Shown in pieces: positions 49,140-60,860 of a stretch of 64,000 bases of DNA. Made by a program: the position numbers and the translations under genes. Source of the stretch: Microvelia longipes (taxonomy: Eukaryota; Arthropoda; Insecta; Hemiptera; Veliidae); assembly GCA_018340805.1 (NCBI GenBank), contig JACMZG010001914.1:20392657-20456656 (forward strand). Reading direction: 5' to 3'. Below the pieces are notes generated by a model. It had not been told where the DNA came from, ran no database searches, and was given only the letters and a program-made list of their open reading frames with translations. Position 1 is the first letter of the stretch; the number at the start of each line of letters is the position of its first letter.

Positions 49140-50500
49140 AAGTCTTAAACGAAATTCGCTGAAACAATCTTGATGGATTCTTTAAACGATTACCGACGAA
49201 CTAGTTTATGAGATCCATCGGATTATTTAAGCCAATGATGATAAGCTGATCTGATCCAATCATAGATAAGATGGATAATCAGTACGTCCAAACAGATATA
49301 ATTTAAGGACTTAAAATAAAGAAAGAAAGCATTTTAGTTACTTATAATAATTAATATATCAATATTTTATAATACTTCTAATTACACTACTTGTCAAAAT
49401 GTTAAACAACAAACCTTTAATCCTCTTAACTTCGTCATTATAAAGTGCTTACTAAGCAGCTAAAAAATACTTAGTTGTTAATAAGTACCATTAACAACTT
49501 AATAATTCCCTCTATTTAATAAAACTACATAACTTGAAACTCTATCAATAACTTACATAATTATAAGCTTGTATCAATAAATTACAAAACAAATCATATA
49601 TACAAAATATTTAAATACAAAAAATAAAATATACATAAAAAAAATAAAACATCAAGTGGTACAAAAAATATATAAATCATAATTTAAAAAAATAAAATAA
49701 AATTGAAATTTATTTATTATTTAATTAAATAATGACATATATAATATTCTTAGGGACTTAATAGCATTTTTTCTCTTCGAATGTATAACTTCATGTAAAA
49801 AAATATTTAAATAATTGTACTTCATATTTTAATACGTCCAAATGCAAATCCCATTTACCACATTTATGTGATATATATGTTAACAAATAACTTTAATACA
49901 AAAAAAATATTTGAAGTAATTATGAAGTTAAAAAAGAAAAAAAAAATAAAGTTCAAATTATTGTTTTATATATATACATTTTTTTTAAACAACCAATATT
50001 ACAGAAACTAATATTATTTAGTATATAGATACAAATAGTTTTAATTTAATGTAATAACTTATTATGCTCATTATTCATCAACTACACCTAACCTGTTAAA
50101 GCTGCTGTATTAGTGTTTTTGCACTTACACCATTCATGCTTTAATACTATGGAATACCAAGAGAAAAATTATGAAAAATATAAGACATAAATTATTGTTC
50201 GGAATTAACTGTTAATGTTAATACTTTGTTCACGACTTTGTATGGCAATTTATCATAAGAAAAAGTTTAAACAATTTTATTCAAACATTATCTTTGACAT
50301 GATGTTAATGAAGGTTCTTTTGTTAAAAGAATTATAAATGGGATGACAAATGTTGGGGTATTATAATATAAGTTTGATTTCATTAAAACTTAGTTGAGTT
50401 TTTAATTTTTATATAAATTAGGGAATATTTTGCTCACTCCACATTTATCTGCGTGTTCATATAGATAACCTTATCATTAGAGCATTTGCAAAGTTTTTCG
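49140..50500. other. AT-rich intronic stretch, nothing recognised
   Basis: Very A-rich around 49600-49990. No exon or repeat copy seen. Confidence 0.5.
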
Positions 50501-50586
50501 CTTATGCGGTGACTCATTTACAGAAGATGGACCCGAAATCGATTTATGAGGTAGGTCCCAGATTACACAAGTATGTTTTGAAGAAC

Positions 50587-50618
50587 TTTATATATATATA
50601 TATATATACTTCTATATA

Positions 50619-50715
<97 letters not shown>

Positions 50716-50716
50716 T
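50587..50716. repeat. (TA)n microsatellite, about 130 bp
   Basis: One of the longest nearly pure TA tracts in the window. Confidence 0.93.
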
Positions 50717-51530
50717 TGACATCTTTCATATAATTTAACGTTTTTATCTCAATCTTTGAATAAAATCAACCTTAGAGAGGCCTAAAAGCCTATTAAACCC
50801 AGGTTGCTGTGAGGTCATCAACCTGGTTTGATAAGTCCGCAAAACATTTGGTACTATCAGAGGGGGTAATATTTGTCTTTAATGTATTTTGTGTTAATTT
50901 AACGTATTATTTTAGTGATAATTATTGTAATAATAATTTTTAGCAGGGATCAATAAACCTAGCGGGATCATTTAAGAGGTAGGGATAACTATTTAGCTAA
51001 AAGGGTAAATTTAAGTTTGCTATCAACTAATCGTACACTAATGTATAAACTGACAACTTTATAATATCACAGGTGAGTATTTAAATACTAATTTAAAACA
51101 ACATCAAAGCACAGCTTTAATTGGCATCGCATCTATCTGAAGGCCTAATTTCATAAAGAGAAATTCAATCAAAGAAAATATATAAAACAAACAAACGTGT
51201 ATTAAGATCATGTTGAATAAATATATTTTTACTAAGAATAGAACATAGTTGACCTATTTTGTATTTGTTCACCCAAAAATTAATAAAAAACCATAACAAC
51301 AATAAAGAAAGGAATCAAGTCATGGCAGAATAGAGTCGAGGCGGAGGCGAAGAATAAAATCTAACTGTTGTAGGTTATGTTTTGACAAACGACTGAGATC
51401 ACGACAATACGAGTCGTTATAATGGTTTGAAACACGGAAACAGTCACGAGATGTTATAAACATTTACTACTTATTACTTTACAGTTATTACTTTAAATTT
51501 TAAAAATATAAAAAGTACTATTGGCTATTA

Positions 51531-52095
51531 TTCCAAGAGCCAGACTTGAAAAAATGTGACTTATTTTGTACTACTTCAAACCAAATATTTCTGAAAATAT
51601 ACCTTTAATTATGAAGAAAAAACATAGTCTGCCTATCCAGAGTGGATCCCTTCATATGATTGCGCATGCTCAAAATTTTAGAAAACCGCACAAATGTTAG
51701 TTTTCTTGAAATAAGTGGTTCCCTGGGGGTCGTGTGCAAAATATGAAGAGAACCTTTTTTAAAGATGATAAAATGTTCTATAAAACGATTGTTTAATCAT
51801 CAAAATCAGATAACTGCAACCAATGTTGTGGCTCTTTCAAAATCACTAAAAAAAATAGTAAATTTATGCAAAGTCAGCGAATTCCTTTGGAAAAAGATTG
51901 TCTTTTTGTGCATTTTTTTGCCATTTAACAAATGTCATAACTTAAGTGGTATTTATCCGATTTTGACGGATAATTATTATGTGAATTATTTGTGCGGTTT
52001 TCTAAAATTTTGAGCATGCGCAATCATATGAAGGGATCCACTCTGGATTGGCAGACTATGTATTTTCTTCATAATTAAAGGTATATTTTAAGAAT
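51531..52095. mobile_element. TAGTCCAAGAGCC-family inverted-repeat element, copy 3, right end lost
   Basis: TTCCAAGAGCC opens the left arm. The inverted arms pair through ATCCAGAGTGGATCCCTTCA and TTTTGAGCATGCGCAATCAT, but the terminal GGCTCTTGGACTA is missing on the right. Confidence 0.82.
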
Positions 52096-52199
52096 TATAA
52101 ATAAATATAATTATGTGAATCTAGTCTTTAATTTAGCTTTACGTAAGTCTTCATTTCTAGTCAATTTATGTTAGGTTTTTTGTATTATCTATTTTTGAT

Positions 52200-52320
52200 A
52201 CCTTGTTTGATATTTTCTATTTTTGATATATTGTTTGTACTATGTTTTAGTTTTGCCCTGAATGATGGCTACATTATAGTCGCCGAAACGTTGGCTAAGA
52301 TATATATTTTTTTACCGAGA
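52200..52320 (+). repeat. Repeat with GGCTACATTATAGTCGCC motif, copy 2
   Basis: Closely matches 18590-18690. CTGAATGATGGCTACATTAT, AGTCGCC and GAAACG are arranged like a hammerhead core with one inserted A in the CTGATGA box. Confidence 0.6.
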
Positions 52321-52353
52321 CCGATTACCCGAGTTGAGTGAGGTGTATGAACT

Positions 52354-52363
52354 GTATATATTA

Positions 52364-52437
<74 letters not shown>
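52354..52437. repeat. (TA)n microsatellite
   Basis: A TA tract with two short interruptions. Confidence 0.92.
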
Positions 52438-52440
<3 letters not shown>

Positions 52441-52757
52441 CAAAGGTTTCATTCTATGGTACGTAATATTTAAATATTTCCAAATTTGATGTGTTCTGAT
52501 AAATTTTTGGCCGTAGTTAAGGGTTAACAAGGGCAAAAGGTAACAATTTAAAATTAATTAAAAAACATTGTAGGATAACAATTTATGATTCAATTAATTT
52601 AAATAGTGAAACACCCATTACTATCGAAATAAAAATGTTTCACTATTGTTCTTTTTAGCGAATTTTCAAGAAAAAATGAATGAGCTTATGAGATTGGATC
52701 ATGGGAAAAGGGAGTGGGAGGTGGTATTTTTGGAAGGAGAAGGTCTTCCTAATCAAG

Positions 52758-52790
<33 letters not shown>

Positions 52791-52835
52791 ATATAATATA
52801 TATATATAATATATATATACATACATAAACATATA
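52758..52835. repeat. (TA)n microsatellite
   Basis: An interrupted TA tract ending in ACATACATA. Confidence 0.9.
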
Positions 52836-52839
52836 TACA

Positions 52840-54240
52840 TATATTAACGAACAAATAATACTTTACTACTGAGTTAAAATGACTGCTCTATAAATTGCAC
52901 CTAAATACCAAATATTTGACCAAACTGGATAAGTATGAAGACAATCAATGACTTTCAATTCTCAATGACACGGAGTAAAACAAATTGGACAAATTAAACA
53001 CGAGAAAGAAGTTATATTTATTTAGGATTGACAAGGTCTTGATGTCAGGTATTGATATCAACATTGGATTAAAATATGTGAATTTTTTACGAAATAATGC
53101 GCAAGATGAGATTATTTACTTCAGAGTCTCAAGTATTTTTCTTAAAAATCAAGAAATGAATGACGATTTTAAACCCTAACCAAGAAAGTACCATACTTCG
53201 ATGAAGTTTTTATTTATAGTGATTATTTTTTTCTAGTCTATTATTCTGTTTTTGCTCTTGGTTTTTTCCATTTATATATTTTTATGTTAGTGAGAGTAGA
53301 GAACAGACTTAGTGGGTTTTGTTTTAAACTTCATAACTAAAATTTTAATAATCTTTGCATTCAATGTTTTTCTTATATCTGTCATTTTCATATACGTCAT
53401 TAAGAAAATGACATTACATTTTCAAATAAGAGGCTTATTATTATTTGATTCTTTTGTTTCATTATAATTAAATGACAATTTATGAGTAAGTTATGTTGAT
53501 CATAACAATAAATGCTCAAAATACATATACTCATGTATGTGTATTATTCTAATTCTCTACTCTCACTCTTTTTTTTATTTAAAAAACATATTTTGTCAAT
53601 TTATATTTATTAAATTTTTCCCATATTTAAGGATGGACAGAAGAACTAAAATCACTTAGAGTCCATCTTATTTTACACTTTTTATTATATTATCGTAGCA
53701 GAACACTACGAAAACTTAAAAGTGGGGAAGCAAGTGAAATAGAAGCCGTGCTGACCCGAATACGATCCCTAACTAGACATACTATAGAATACTATTGATT
53801 AAAGGTCCAGAGCACAACGACCAGACAAATGAATCATTCCTAAAAAATTACTATAATTGGCCTCCTTTAAAGTTTATAGACCTCCCTCCCTAAAAAGGAA
53901 TTCGCTATAGTTGCACAAAAATATTTGTATATAAATTTTGCTATACTATAATTATAAAAAAAAATATTTACAAGCTGCATTATAAATTGTCAATCTTTTT
54001 CTACCTTAATTATCTAACAAAATCATACCAACTCTGATCCTTGAATTCGTCCTATCTATTTTGAAATCTATTATTAAAATAATTAGTTTAAAAAACTAAA
54101 TAAAGATCTATGAGTCAGGATTTCTAGGAATAAAGTTAAAAACAAGTCATTAGTTAAGTTGGTAAGATTTTTCTGTTAAAGGATGTGTTGACATGTGTTT
54201 ATCAGGATGGCAGTACCTATTATGGTCATTTTCACAAAAT
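52840..54240. other. AT-rich intronic stretch, no gene recognised
   Basis: The 64-codon frame at 52985-53179 has no recognisable domain or splice support. Confidence 0.5.
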
Positions 54241-54245
54241 ATAAT

Positions 54246-54470
54246 GAGGATTTGTTAATGTCTAGTGATAGTTTTATTTTTTACTTATCTTTTCTTTCTT
54301 CCGTAAGTAAATATAATTAAAGTTTTGCAGTAGTGAAAAGATGGGTAAAATGTAATTAGGTTTTGTTAATGTGTAGTGATAGTATAATTTTTTACTTATC
54401 TTTTCTTTCTTCCGTAAGTAAGTAAAATAGAAAGTTTTGCAGTAGTGAAAAGATGAAACTTTGTAGTTTC
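54246..54470. repeat. Direct duplication, about 115-bp period
   Basis: GTTAATGT(C/G)TAGTGATAG, CTTATCTTTTCTTTCTTCCG and GTTTTGCAGTAGTGAAAAG each occur twice in order, about 850 bp downstream of exon 1 in gene orientation. Confidence 0.85.
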
Positions 54471-55312
54471 ATTCTCTTAAAAAGTCAGAGGGAAATTAAA
54501 TTAAAAGTTAAGTTAAATTAAATAAGTTAAATTGTCCAAGGCTGAAGAATAAAATAACCTCAGGGCTTGGCGTGACTTGACTGACTATAATCTATTATTA
54601 GGCAAAAGGAAACACAGCTAAACTGTATTTTTAATACATAAAGAACCAGTGATTACTGTCAATAAAAATAAGTTAAACGATTTCATATTGAGGTAGATCA
54701 ACAATTTTTTTACGCTCCAACTATTCTTTAAACTTCTGTATTTAAGAATGAGAAAGGTATTAGGGTCAGCTTGTACTAATTAAAATACACAGTTGATACA
54801 TAACACGATGGATTTAGCGAAATGTTTATAAAGTTATGAGGGTGTAATGTAAGTAAATATAACTGGGCTTAGTGTTGTTTAAAGTAAATCCGCTAATAAC
54901 ATGTCAAAGAACAGTATGATAATTTTATGCAAAACTGACAAAAAAGGATAAGCATAGTATGCTTAGTGGTTTGTTTAGGCATGCTATCTTTGAAAAATTC
55001 AGGAAAAACTGACTTACAAATAGATAGATTTAGAATTTAGGACTGCAGTCTTCATTGATCTTAATTATTTATTTAAATTATACATAATATAGATTGAATA
55101 TCAGTCCAAAAAGTTTAATCGTTTATAAAAAAAAATGGTTAAATATCAGAAATGTTTACAAATAAAATAATAATTAAGATTGGGTTTCAATGAGTTATTG
55201 AAGTTGTGGGATCAGTCCTTTGTTTATTAGACCTATTGTCAAAGGAATATTAATTAGCTCTATAAACTAAATCAGATAGACTAAGCTCTATAATCAAGAC
55301 ACACAGACTTAC

Positions 55313-55572
55313 TTGGGTGATTTGGGTATTTTGACGATATTATCCGTAGGCGAAGGAGGAGGTTCAGCAGAAATAGCCTGCCTCTTGATCCTCGTCTCGA
55401 CACAAGGCAACTTTTCATCGTGACAACACTCGACGAAATGCTGAGTCATCGGTCGAACAACCTGTCGAAACATATCCAACTCGTTTTGCAGTTGCACTAT
55501 AATCGAATCTTTTTCACGAACCATTCGCTCTAGTTTTCGCGACCGGGCACAGTCGCATATGTCCAGTTCCAT
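55313..55572 (-). CDS. for: cGMP-dependent protein kinase I (foraging/PRKG1), first coding exon
   Basis: This exon encodes the N-terminus of a cGMP-dependent protein kinase, a cytosolic Ser/Thr kinase activated by cGMP. It reads 86 codons plus 2 nt. Residues 14-39 form a short leucine zipper, with I25, L28, L32, F35 and V39 at a/d positions, which in this family drives homodimerisation and substrate targeting. Residues 63-71 are KRQAISAEP, the autoinhibitory pseudosubstrate motif of mammalian PKG I-beta. The LQNELD...RP.TQ spacing before it and the KSP near the end also follow I-beta. The ATG at 55572 has a strong context (ACCATGG). The frame stays open 48 nt further upstream without another ATG and then meets a TAA at 55623-55621. 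A consensus donor GTAAGT begins at 55312. The zipper is shorter than in mammals, and Cys6, Cys8, Cys49, Cys50 and Cys57 make the segment unusually cysteine-rich. The 5' UTR boundary is uncertain; AGs at 55636-55635 and 55605-55604 are possible acceptors. Family identity is secure; the symbol is by orthology. Confidence 0.93.
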
Positions 55573-55639
55573 GGTACGACCCAGCGTGACGGATTTATGA
55601 CAACTTTTTAAACAAAACAATTATTAACTTTTCACTAAA

Positions 55640-56785
55640 AATATTTAAATTAAGATGATATTAATCACAAAATCATGGTTTAATTGATACACCTGAAATA
55701 TAAAATAATTTAAAAATTATACTCATATTCTAAGGCATTCTCATTTTCTAGTATAAGTAAATTTATAGAGGAAATAAAACCCCCAATTAAAATGTTTTAT
55801 TTCATATCACAGTGAACATCTAAATAAATTTACAGAGCAAAAATAAAACTATCAAACAGCCAAATGTATAAGATTATTCAATAGAATGAGCAAAACATGC
55901 AACTTATAAGCATTTATAAGTTTCAGATCTTAAAACATTATCACTTTCTATAAGGTTATAAAATGAGAATACCTCAAAATACAAATACAAAAAAAAAGAT
56001 CTCAATAAAATTTCAAAAGCTTGTAAAAATCGAAAAAGAAAAATAAAAAGTCAAAAGCTTATAAAAATCGGAAAACAAATATTGAATGTATATTATAGTA
56101 TGCATAGTGTATTCTTAGTTATAGGAAATACATTTAGGTAATTCAAATTTTAGTGAGAAGAGATTAATAATAGATCAAAACAATAAATTATTTATTACAA
56201 TTAGATCATACATTTTACTTATTTCATTGTTATATGAAAATTTTAGGACAAATTTATATTTTATCTATTTGTATCGAAATGCCCTCAAACGAATATTATT
56301 AATCCATGTTTTAAAATATATATTTATAACTACAACTTATAGTCAGCAACATTTAAGACGCAATAAACTAAGTAATCAATACTAGAGAATAGAAATACGT
56401 ATAATAAACTTGATAGGGTTACGAAATTAAAACATAAACCGCAATAAAGTAATTAATAAGCGCAATTGAATCTGAATTCATGAGTTTTGCAACATAAACT
56501 ATTAACTAATTTATACCAGAATATCCATTATGTGTGTGTTTGTCTGTGTTATGATTAATGCCCGCCCTGTTCACACTAGAGAGATGAAACGTGTCACAAA
56601 AATCAGAAATAAGGTCCAGTTGTACAGCACAGGAAATAAATATTTTATGACCACGATAAGCTATTTTGTTGTCATCAACCATTTTAAAAATTTGTTAATG
56701 ATTAAAAATTAAAGAAGTTATATATATCGTTAGGTGTTGTTTATTTGGTTATTTTATTAGGTTATGTTGAAGAAGCAATGAAAGC
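55640..56785. other. AT-rich sequence directly upstream of exon 1, nothing recognised
   Basis: No GC-rich patch or clear Inr/DPE pair was seen within 1 kb upstream of the exon 1 ATG. This fits exon 1 being reached by splicing from a 5' UTR exon further upstream. Confidence 0.4.
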
Positions 56786-56789
56786 ATAA

Positions 56790-57007
56790 GCTACCGTCTA
56801 TACGGAGGATTAATGTTGAATATGAATTTCCTTGGACCGGTTTTGGCTTAACCCCATTATTAGGCAAAACTCAAGCTCTGAACGAATAAAGATATCACTG
56901 AATAACTTTATTAAATGAGAGCTTGAGTCTTGCCCCACCTGATGATGGTGTTTAGCCGAAACAAGTCCAGGAATATTTATATCTTATAGCAAGTATCGAC
57001 GGTAGCA
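56790..57007 (+). mobile_element. Inverted element carrying a hammerhead-ribozyme-like core
   Basis: The outer ends GCTACCGTCTAT and ATCGACGGTAGC are inverted. On the plus strand, CTGATGA (56940-56946), a short stem-loop TGGTGTTTAGCC, GAAA (56959-56962) and ACAAGTC give the core order of a type I hammerhead with a minimal stem III. On the minus strand the left half carries a decayed second core (TAATAATGG, GCCAAAACCGGTCC). No convincing stem I pairing is visible. Confidence 0.55.
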
Positions 57008-57109
57008 GATTCTTTAAAAATTAGACTATTTGCCAATGAGTTGTAATTTGACACAAATGTACATCTATATAAGTAAATTCATAACTCACACTGCCTTCAA
57101 ATTAAAGAT

Positions 57110-57720
57110 ATGATATTTGGCACAAAACTTTTAATGCTGCTAAACTTTTATGATCCAACAAAAATCATGGATATACTTGTCGCATTGAAACGAAATTTAG
57201 TGAACTAATTTATAAAGGTAACAACTTTAACATAAAGGTATATACTTGTACTAAATGTAAACTAAATTAGATTGTTTTCCGATATTTAATTGTTTTTAAT
57301 AAATATACACAAATCATTTGATAAAACTTAAACTATTGCTGATAATGAGACAAAACTTGGCACATATGTTAGTCTTATACATTACTACATGCGTACCAAA
57401 TCTTAATCCGACCTCAAAATTGTTCCGCATTTTATGATTTTTCGCTGAGTCATTATTGCGGGTAAATGACGTCATAAAATAATTATTTTATTTAATTTTT
57501 GTACGAAGTTTCAAATCTCTAACATAAATACACTAGTAGCTACGATGATACCAGACACACACACACACGACAACTTTGAAAACCACTCATGAAGCTTTAA
57601 AAGCATCTGAAAGGGATAATTCCGGTGACATCCCGGTTTTTGATTTTTTCGCAAACAAAATACTTTTCCTATATACTTACGGTAAGGAAAAGGAAAAATA
57701 TTATGTTTTACCAAAATATG
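57110..57720 (-). repeat. Composite dispersed repeat: 5S fragment plus full body
   Basis: It begins with the 5S-proximal piece (TGCTGCTAAACTTTTATGAT; CCAACAAAAATCATGG) and the ATACTTGTACTAAAT block. It continues through GGCACATATGTTAGTCTTAT, the AC repeat with ACGACAACTTTGAAAACC, and TATACTTACGGTAAGG. It shows how the body seen at 24937-25445 joins the 5S part. Confidence 0.68.
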
Positions 57721-59371
57721 TCATATTAACAAAATGATAGAAATAATAAGAAGTAGGCGTTTTAAGCTTTCGTGAACAAAGTACATAACGTAGTTTTCCT
57801 AGTACATGATTGAATCAAAGCTTTAATTAAAATTACTTTATAATAACTATAAAAATATGGTTTCCTAAAATTCGAAGGTTAAGTGTAACGAATCGGAAGT
57901 CATAGCAGACTAGACACTGTATCAATACTAAGCCTAAAGTCAAGCGTTGAAAACCGATGAGTAATTCCACCTTAAGCTTATGATAGTCTCAGGTCATGAA
58001 ATCCTGAGGACCAGCGAAGCTAGGCCACAGCCAAACCTCTAGACTTTAGATTAATACATTATTTTGTGGACATGCGAAGCGAGTCACAGGATGTAAAGAA
58101 AAGTACTCCGGACACATTTTTTTAAGCATGAAAAACGAGACTTCTAAAATGGCCCATTTGCCACTTAGCTGAAACCCTGTTGAGTATTCCGTTAATAGGG
58201 TAAAATACTACAGAAAGTTCACCGGTCTAATCCCTTGGTAGGTGTGGAAGAGTATAAAGACAAAAATTAACTCGCTGACCTATCAGTTCACTGTAAAATA
58301 ATTATATTAAACCCGTGAAAACGAGATAGGAATGACATTTTCAGTGTCTTCCTAATATAGAGGATGAGACAAATTTATCTATTAAAAATATAATAAACAT
58401 GTCCATAAAATAGTTACAAGCAGTCACCTTGTATGATTACAATAAAAAATTACAACTATAAGTTTTTAGAGAGGTTCTCACTAATCCAGCAATTAGATTA
58501 TCTACAAACATAACACTCTAATGCTCAAACATTGAAGTGGGTGTTAAATCCACACAAACCTTTTAATTCTAAACCACACAAAAGTTCTAATTCCACACAG
58601 ACGTAACACACTAAGACGTTATACAAATTGTCACATGAACACCAACACATAAATACTACCGCACAACGAACAGAACATAAACAATGACGGAGTGAAGGTT
58701 TATGAAAATATTTGAGAGCAAAAACAGTATATAAGAATACCTAATAACACAGAAAAACATTTTTAAAACTGTTACACTTATTCAGAATATTTATAAACCA
58801 TTTGTTTCTTTCGAGGCGTAAAATGTGATGAGTATACTAAAAGTGTAAGACTAAAGGCTATTTATAAAAAAAAGCTGCCAATTTGGAGCAAAGTTTACCA
58901 ACTTCTTTAACTAACAGGCTACAGATTGTAAAACAGCATTTAAGTAGTTTTATAATAAGGTAATTTTGGAACTACGCGAATAAAAATATTAAATAAATTC
59001 GGGTAACAAGGACTCCTGTAACTTTTACTCACATAATAGGATTCGCTACGCACGCCACTTTAAATTGTCTTTAGTGCATAGACACGACATAAGTTTTTAA
59101 ACCCAAGAGGTCTAAAAAATCTAAAACGGATAATATAGGTAAAATCTCGGTTTCAAATTTTTAACAAAAACACAATGCTGTTCTTTTGTAACCATAGTAA
59201 ATGTGAGGAGTGGTAAAAATATAAAAATAAAATATAAAATTCAAAACAAAAAAAATATTATTACACGTATACTTTTCTATTAAAAATATTTATTTATCTT
59301 CTTTACGTTTTTAAATGTCAATCAAACTAACGGATTGGCTGAAAATACATAATACATTTCACACAACACGC

Positions 59372-59416
<45 letters not shown>
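59372..59416. repeat. (TA)n microsatellite
   Basis: A short TA tract. Confidence 0.9.
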
Positions 59417-59418
<2 letters not shown>

Positions 59419-60329
59419 TACAGTGTTCCGAGAAACCGCTATCGGACTTCTGAAATGGAATTTTGATAATAACCGGGGTCCGATTTCAACTATGATAGCC
59501 ACTTCATTAGCCATTAGTTTTCTTCCACAAAAAAACTAAGAAAACGTTAATAATGATTTTTGACAACATGGATTAACCAACATTACTTTTTGGTGGTATC
59601 ATCCACTTGTCTTTAATCAAGTTTCTTCAACCTTGTTGGTTTTATAAAGGATAGCTGGATCAAAATCAACTTTAAAAATAAGCTTAACTTAAAAATTCGA
59701 CGATTATTACCTTTAAAATTAATATTAAATAATTAAATATCCATTAGCACTAATTCAAAATGACATTAAGAAGTTATTAAACTAAAGAAGGCGTAAACTA
59801 GAGGCGTAATGAAATCAAGTTGAAGTATTAAGTGGCGTAATATAAACAGAGCTTAAGAGGCGTAAAATCTTTATCCGGTCTGAAAAAAAACTTTATGACT
59901 GACTAAACACATGGGACTTTTTTAAACATATAATTGAAATGATATTTAACATTTTTAATAATAAACTGTTTTCTCTTAAAGAATAACTTAAAGAAGGTCA
60001 TAAAATAAATACGTAAAGAATTTTTAAGTATTTAAACCTATTAATATTTTTACACAGAGTATATAGGAAAAGTAATGTTTGCACCAATAATCTGAAACCT
60101 AGATTTCCTCTGATTTGTGTCATGATTTAATGACCTCTTGAAAGGTTTTAACCAAGTAATCCATCCATTTGTGTGTGTGGGTTATCATCGTAGCTCCAAA
60201 TGTGTTGATAGTGGAAGATAGTTAAAACTTGTAGTCCGGACGGCCAAGAAGAGTTTCTTCGTCAAAAGATTTATAAGATCATAAGATTTACAGGACCATA
60301 GACTAGAGTAAAAATACCACCATTCAGAA

Positions 60330-60470
60330 CATACTTAAAATGTCCAAATCGGATAATTACGGAGAAACCTCAGTTCCGGATTTTAGAGGCGAACATAATA
60401 CTTTTCGTTATACCTACAGTAGTAGGCGAGGAAAAGTAAAAAATAAATCTATAGCTGTTGTTTTGAAGGC
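60330..60470. repeat. Fragment of the dispersed-repeat body
   Basis: CGGATAATTACGGAGAAACC, TCAGTTCCGGATTTTAG and TATACCTACAGTAG match the ATCTCGGTTTCGGATTTT...TATACCTACGGTAA segment of 24937-25445. The 99-codon frame at 60340 therefore arises in a repeat. Confidence 0.6.
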
Positions 60471-60860
60471 GCTACTTGGGGTTATCACAGAAGACCATTT
60501 TTTGTTTATTAATTTTTTATACATTTATTTATTTTTTATTGTTTTTAGTATTATTATAATGGTATTATTTTTTTTGTCAGGCTTTGGCGTCGGTCCTAGG
60601 CGTTACAAGTTTTCTTTCAACGTGCTGAACCCATTGTAAAGGGTAAGACGTGAGGGAGCCGGACTGCTAGCCCTAAGTAATGTGAATAACGGTTCCAGAT
60701 TTGGTTCAAAGGGTTTCGCGGAGTGAGTTTAAGTTGGTATGAGGCAGACCCTAAGTCCAACACTGTTGACAGACCGCTGTCTTCGTGCGTAAATGCATTT
60801 CTCTCTATTTTTTGGTAACATTTTTTCCACAAGAAACATTTTTGCCCAAAACAAAAAAAA

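Larger units (their letters stand above)
10004..55312 (-). other. Intron 1 of the PKG gene (45.3 kb)
   Basis: This intron is defined by the GTAAGT donor after exon 1 and the TTTAG acceptor before exon 2, both phase 2. It is filled with dispersed repeats, foldback elements, TA microsatellites and satellite-like arrays, listed separately. No open frame inside it has coding character. Alternative first exons may lie here, as in other foraging genes; the only place I would look first is the CpG-rich patch near 36.97 kb. Confidence 0.85.

Noticed and set aside
55603..55620. Translation start further upstream of the PKG exon 1 ATG
   Set aside because: The extra open frame begins at TTG; the first ATG, in strong context, is at 55572.
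60340..60639. 99-codon plus-strand frame
   Set aside because: Its first part is a copy of the dispersed-repeat body and the remainder is a hydrophobic translation of T-rich sequence.
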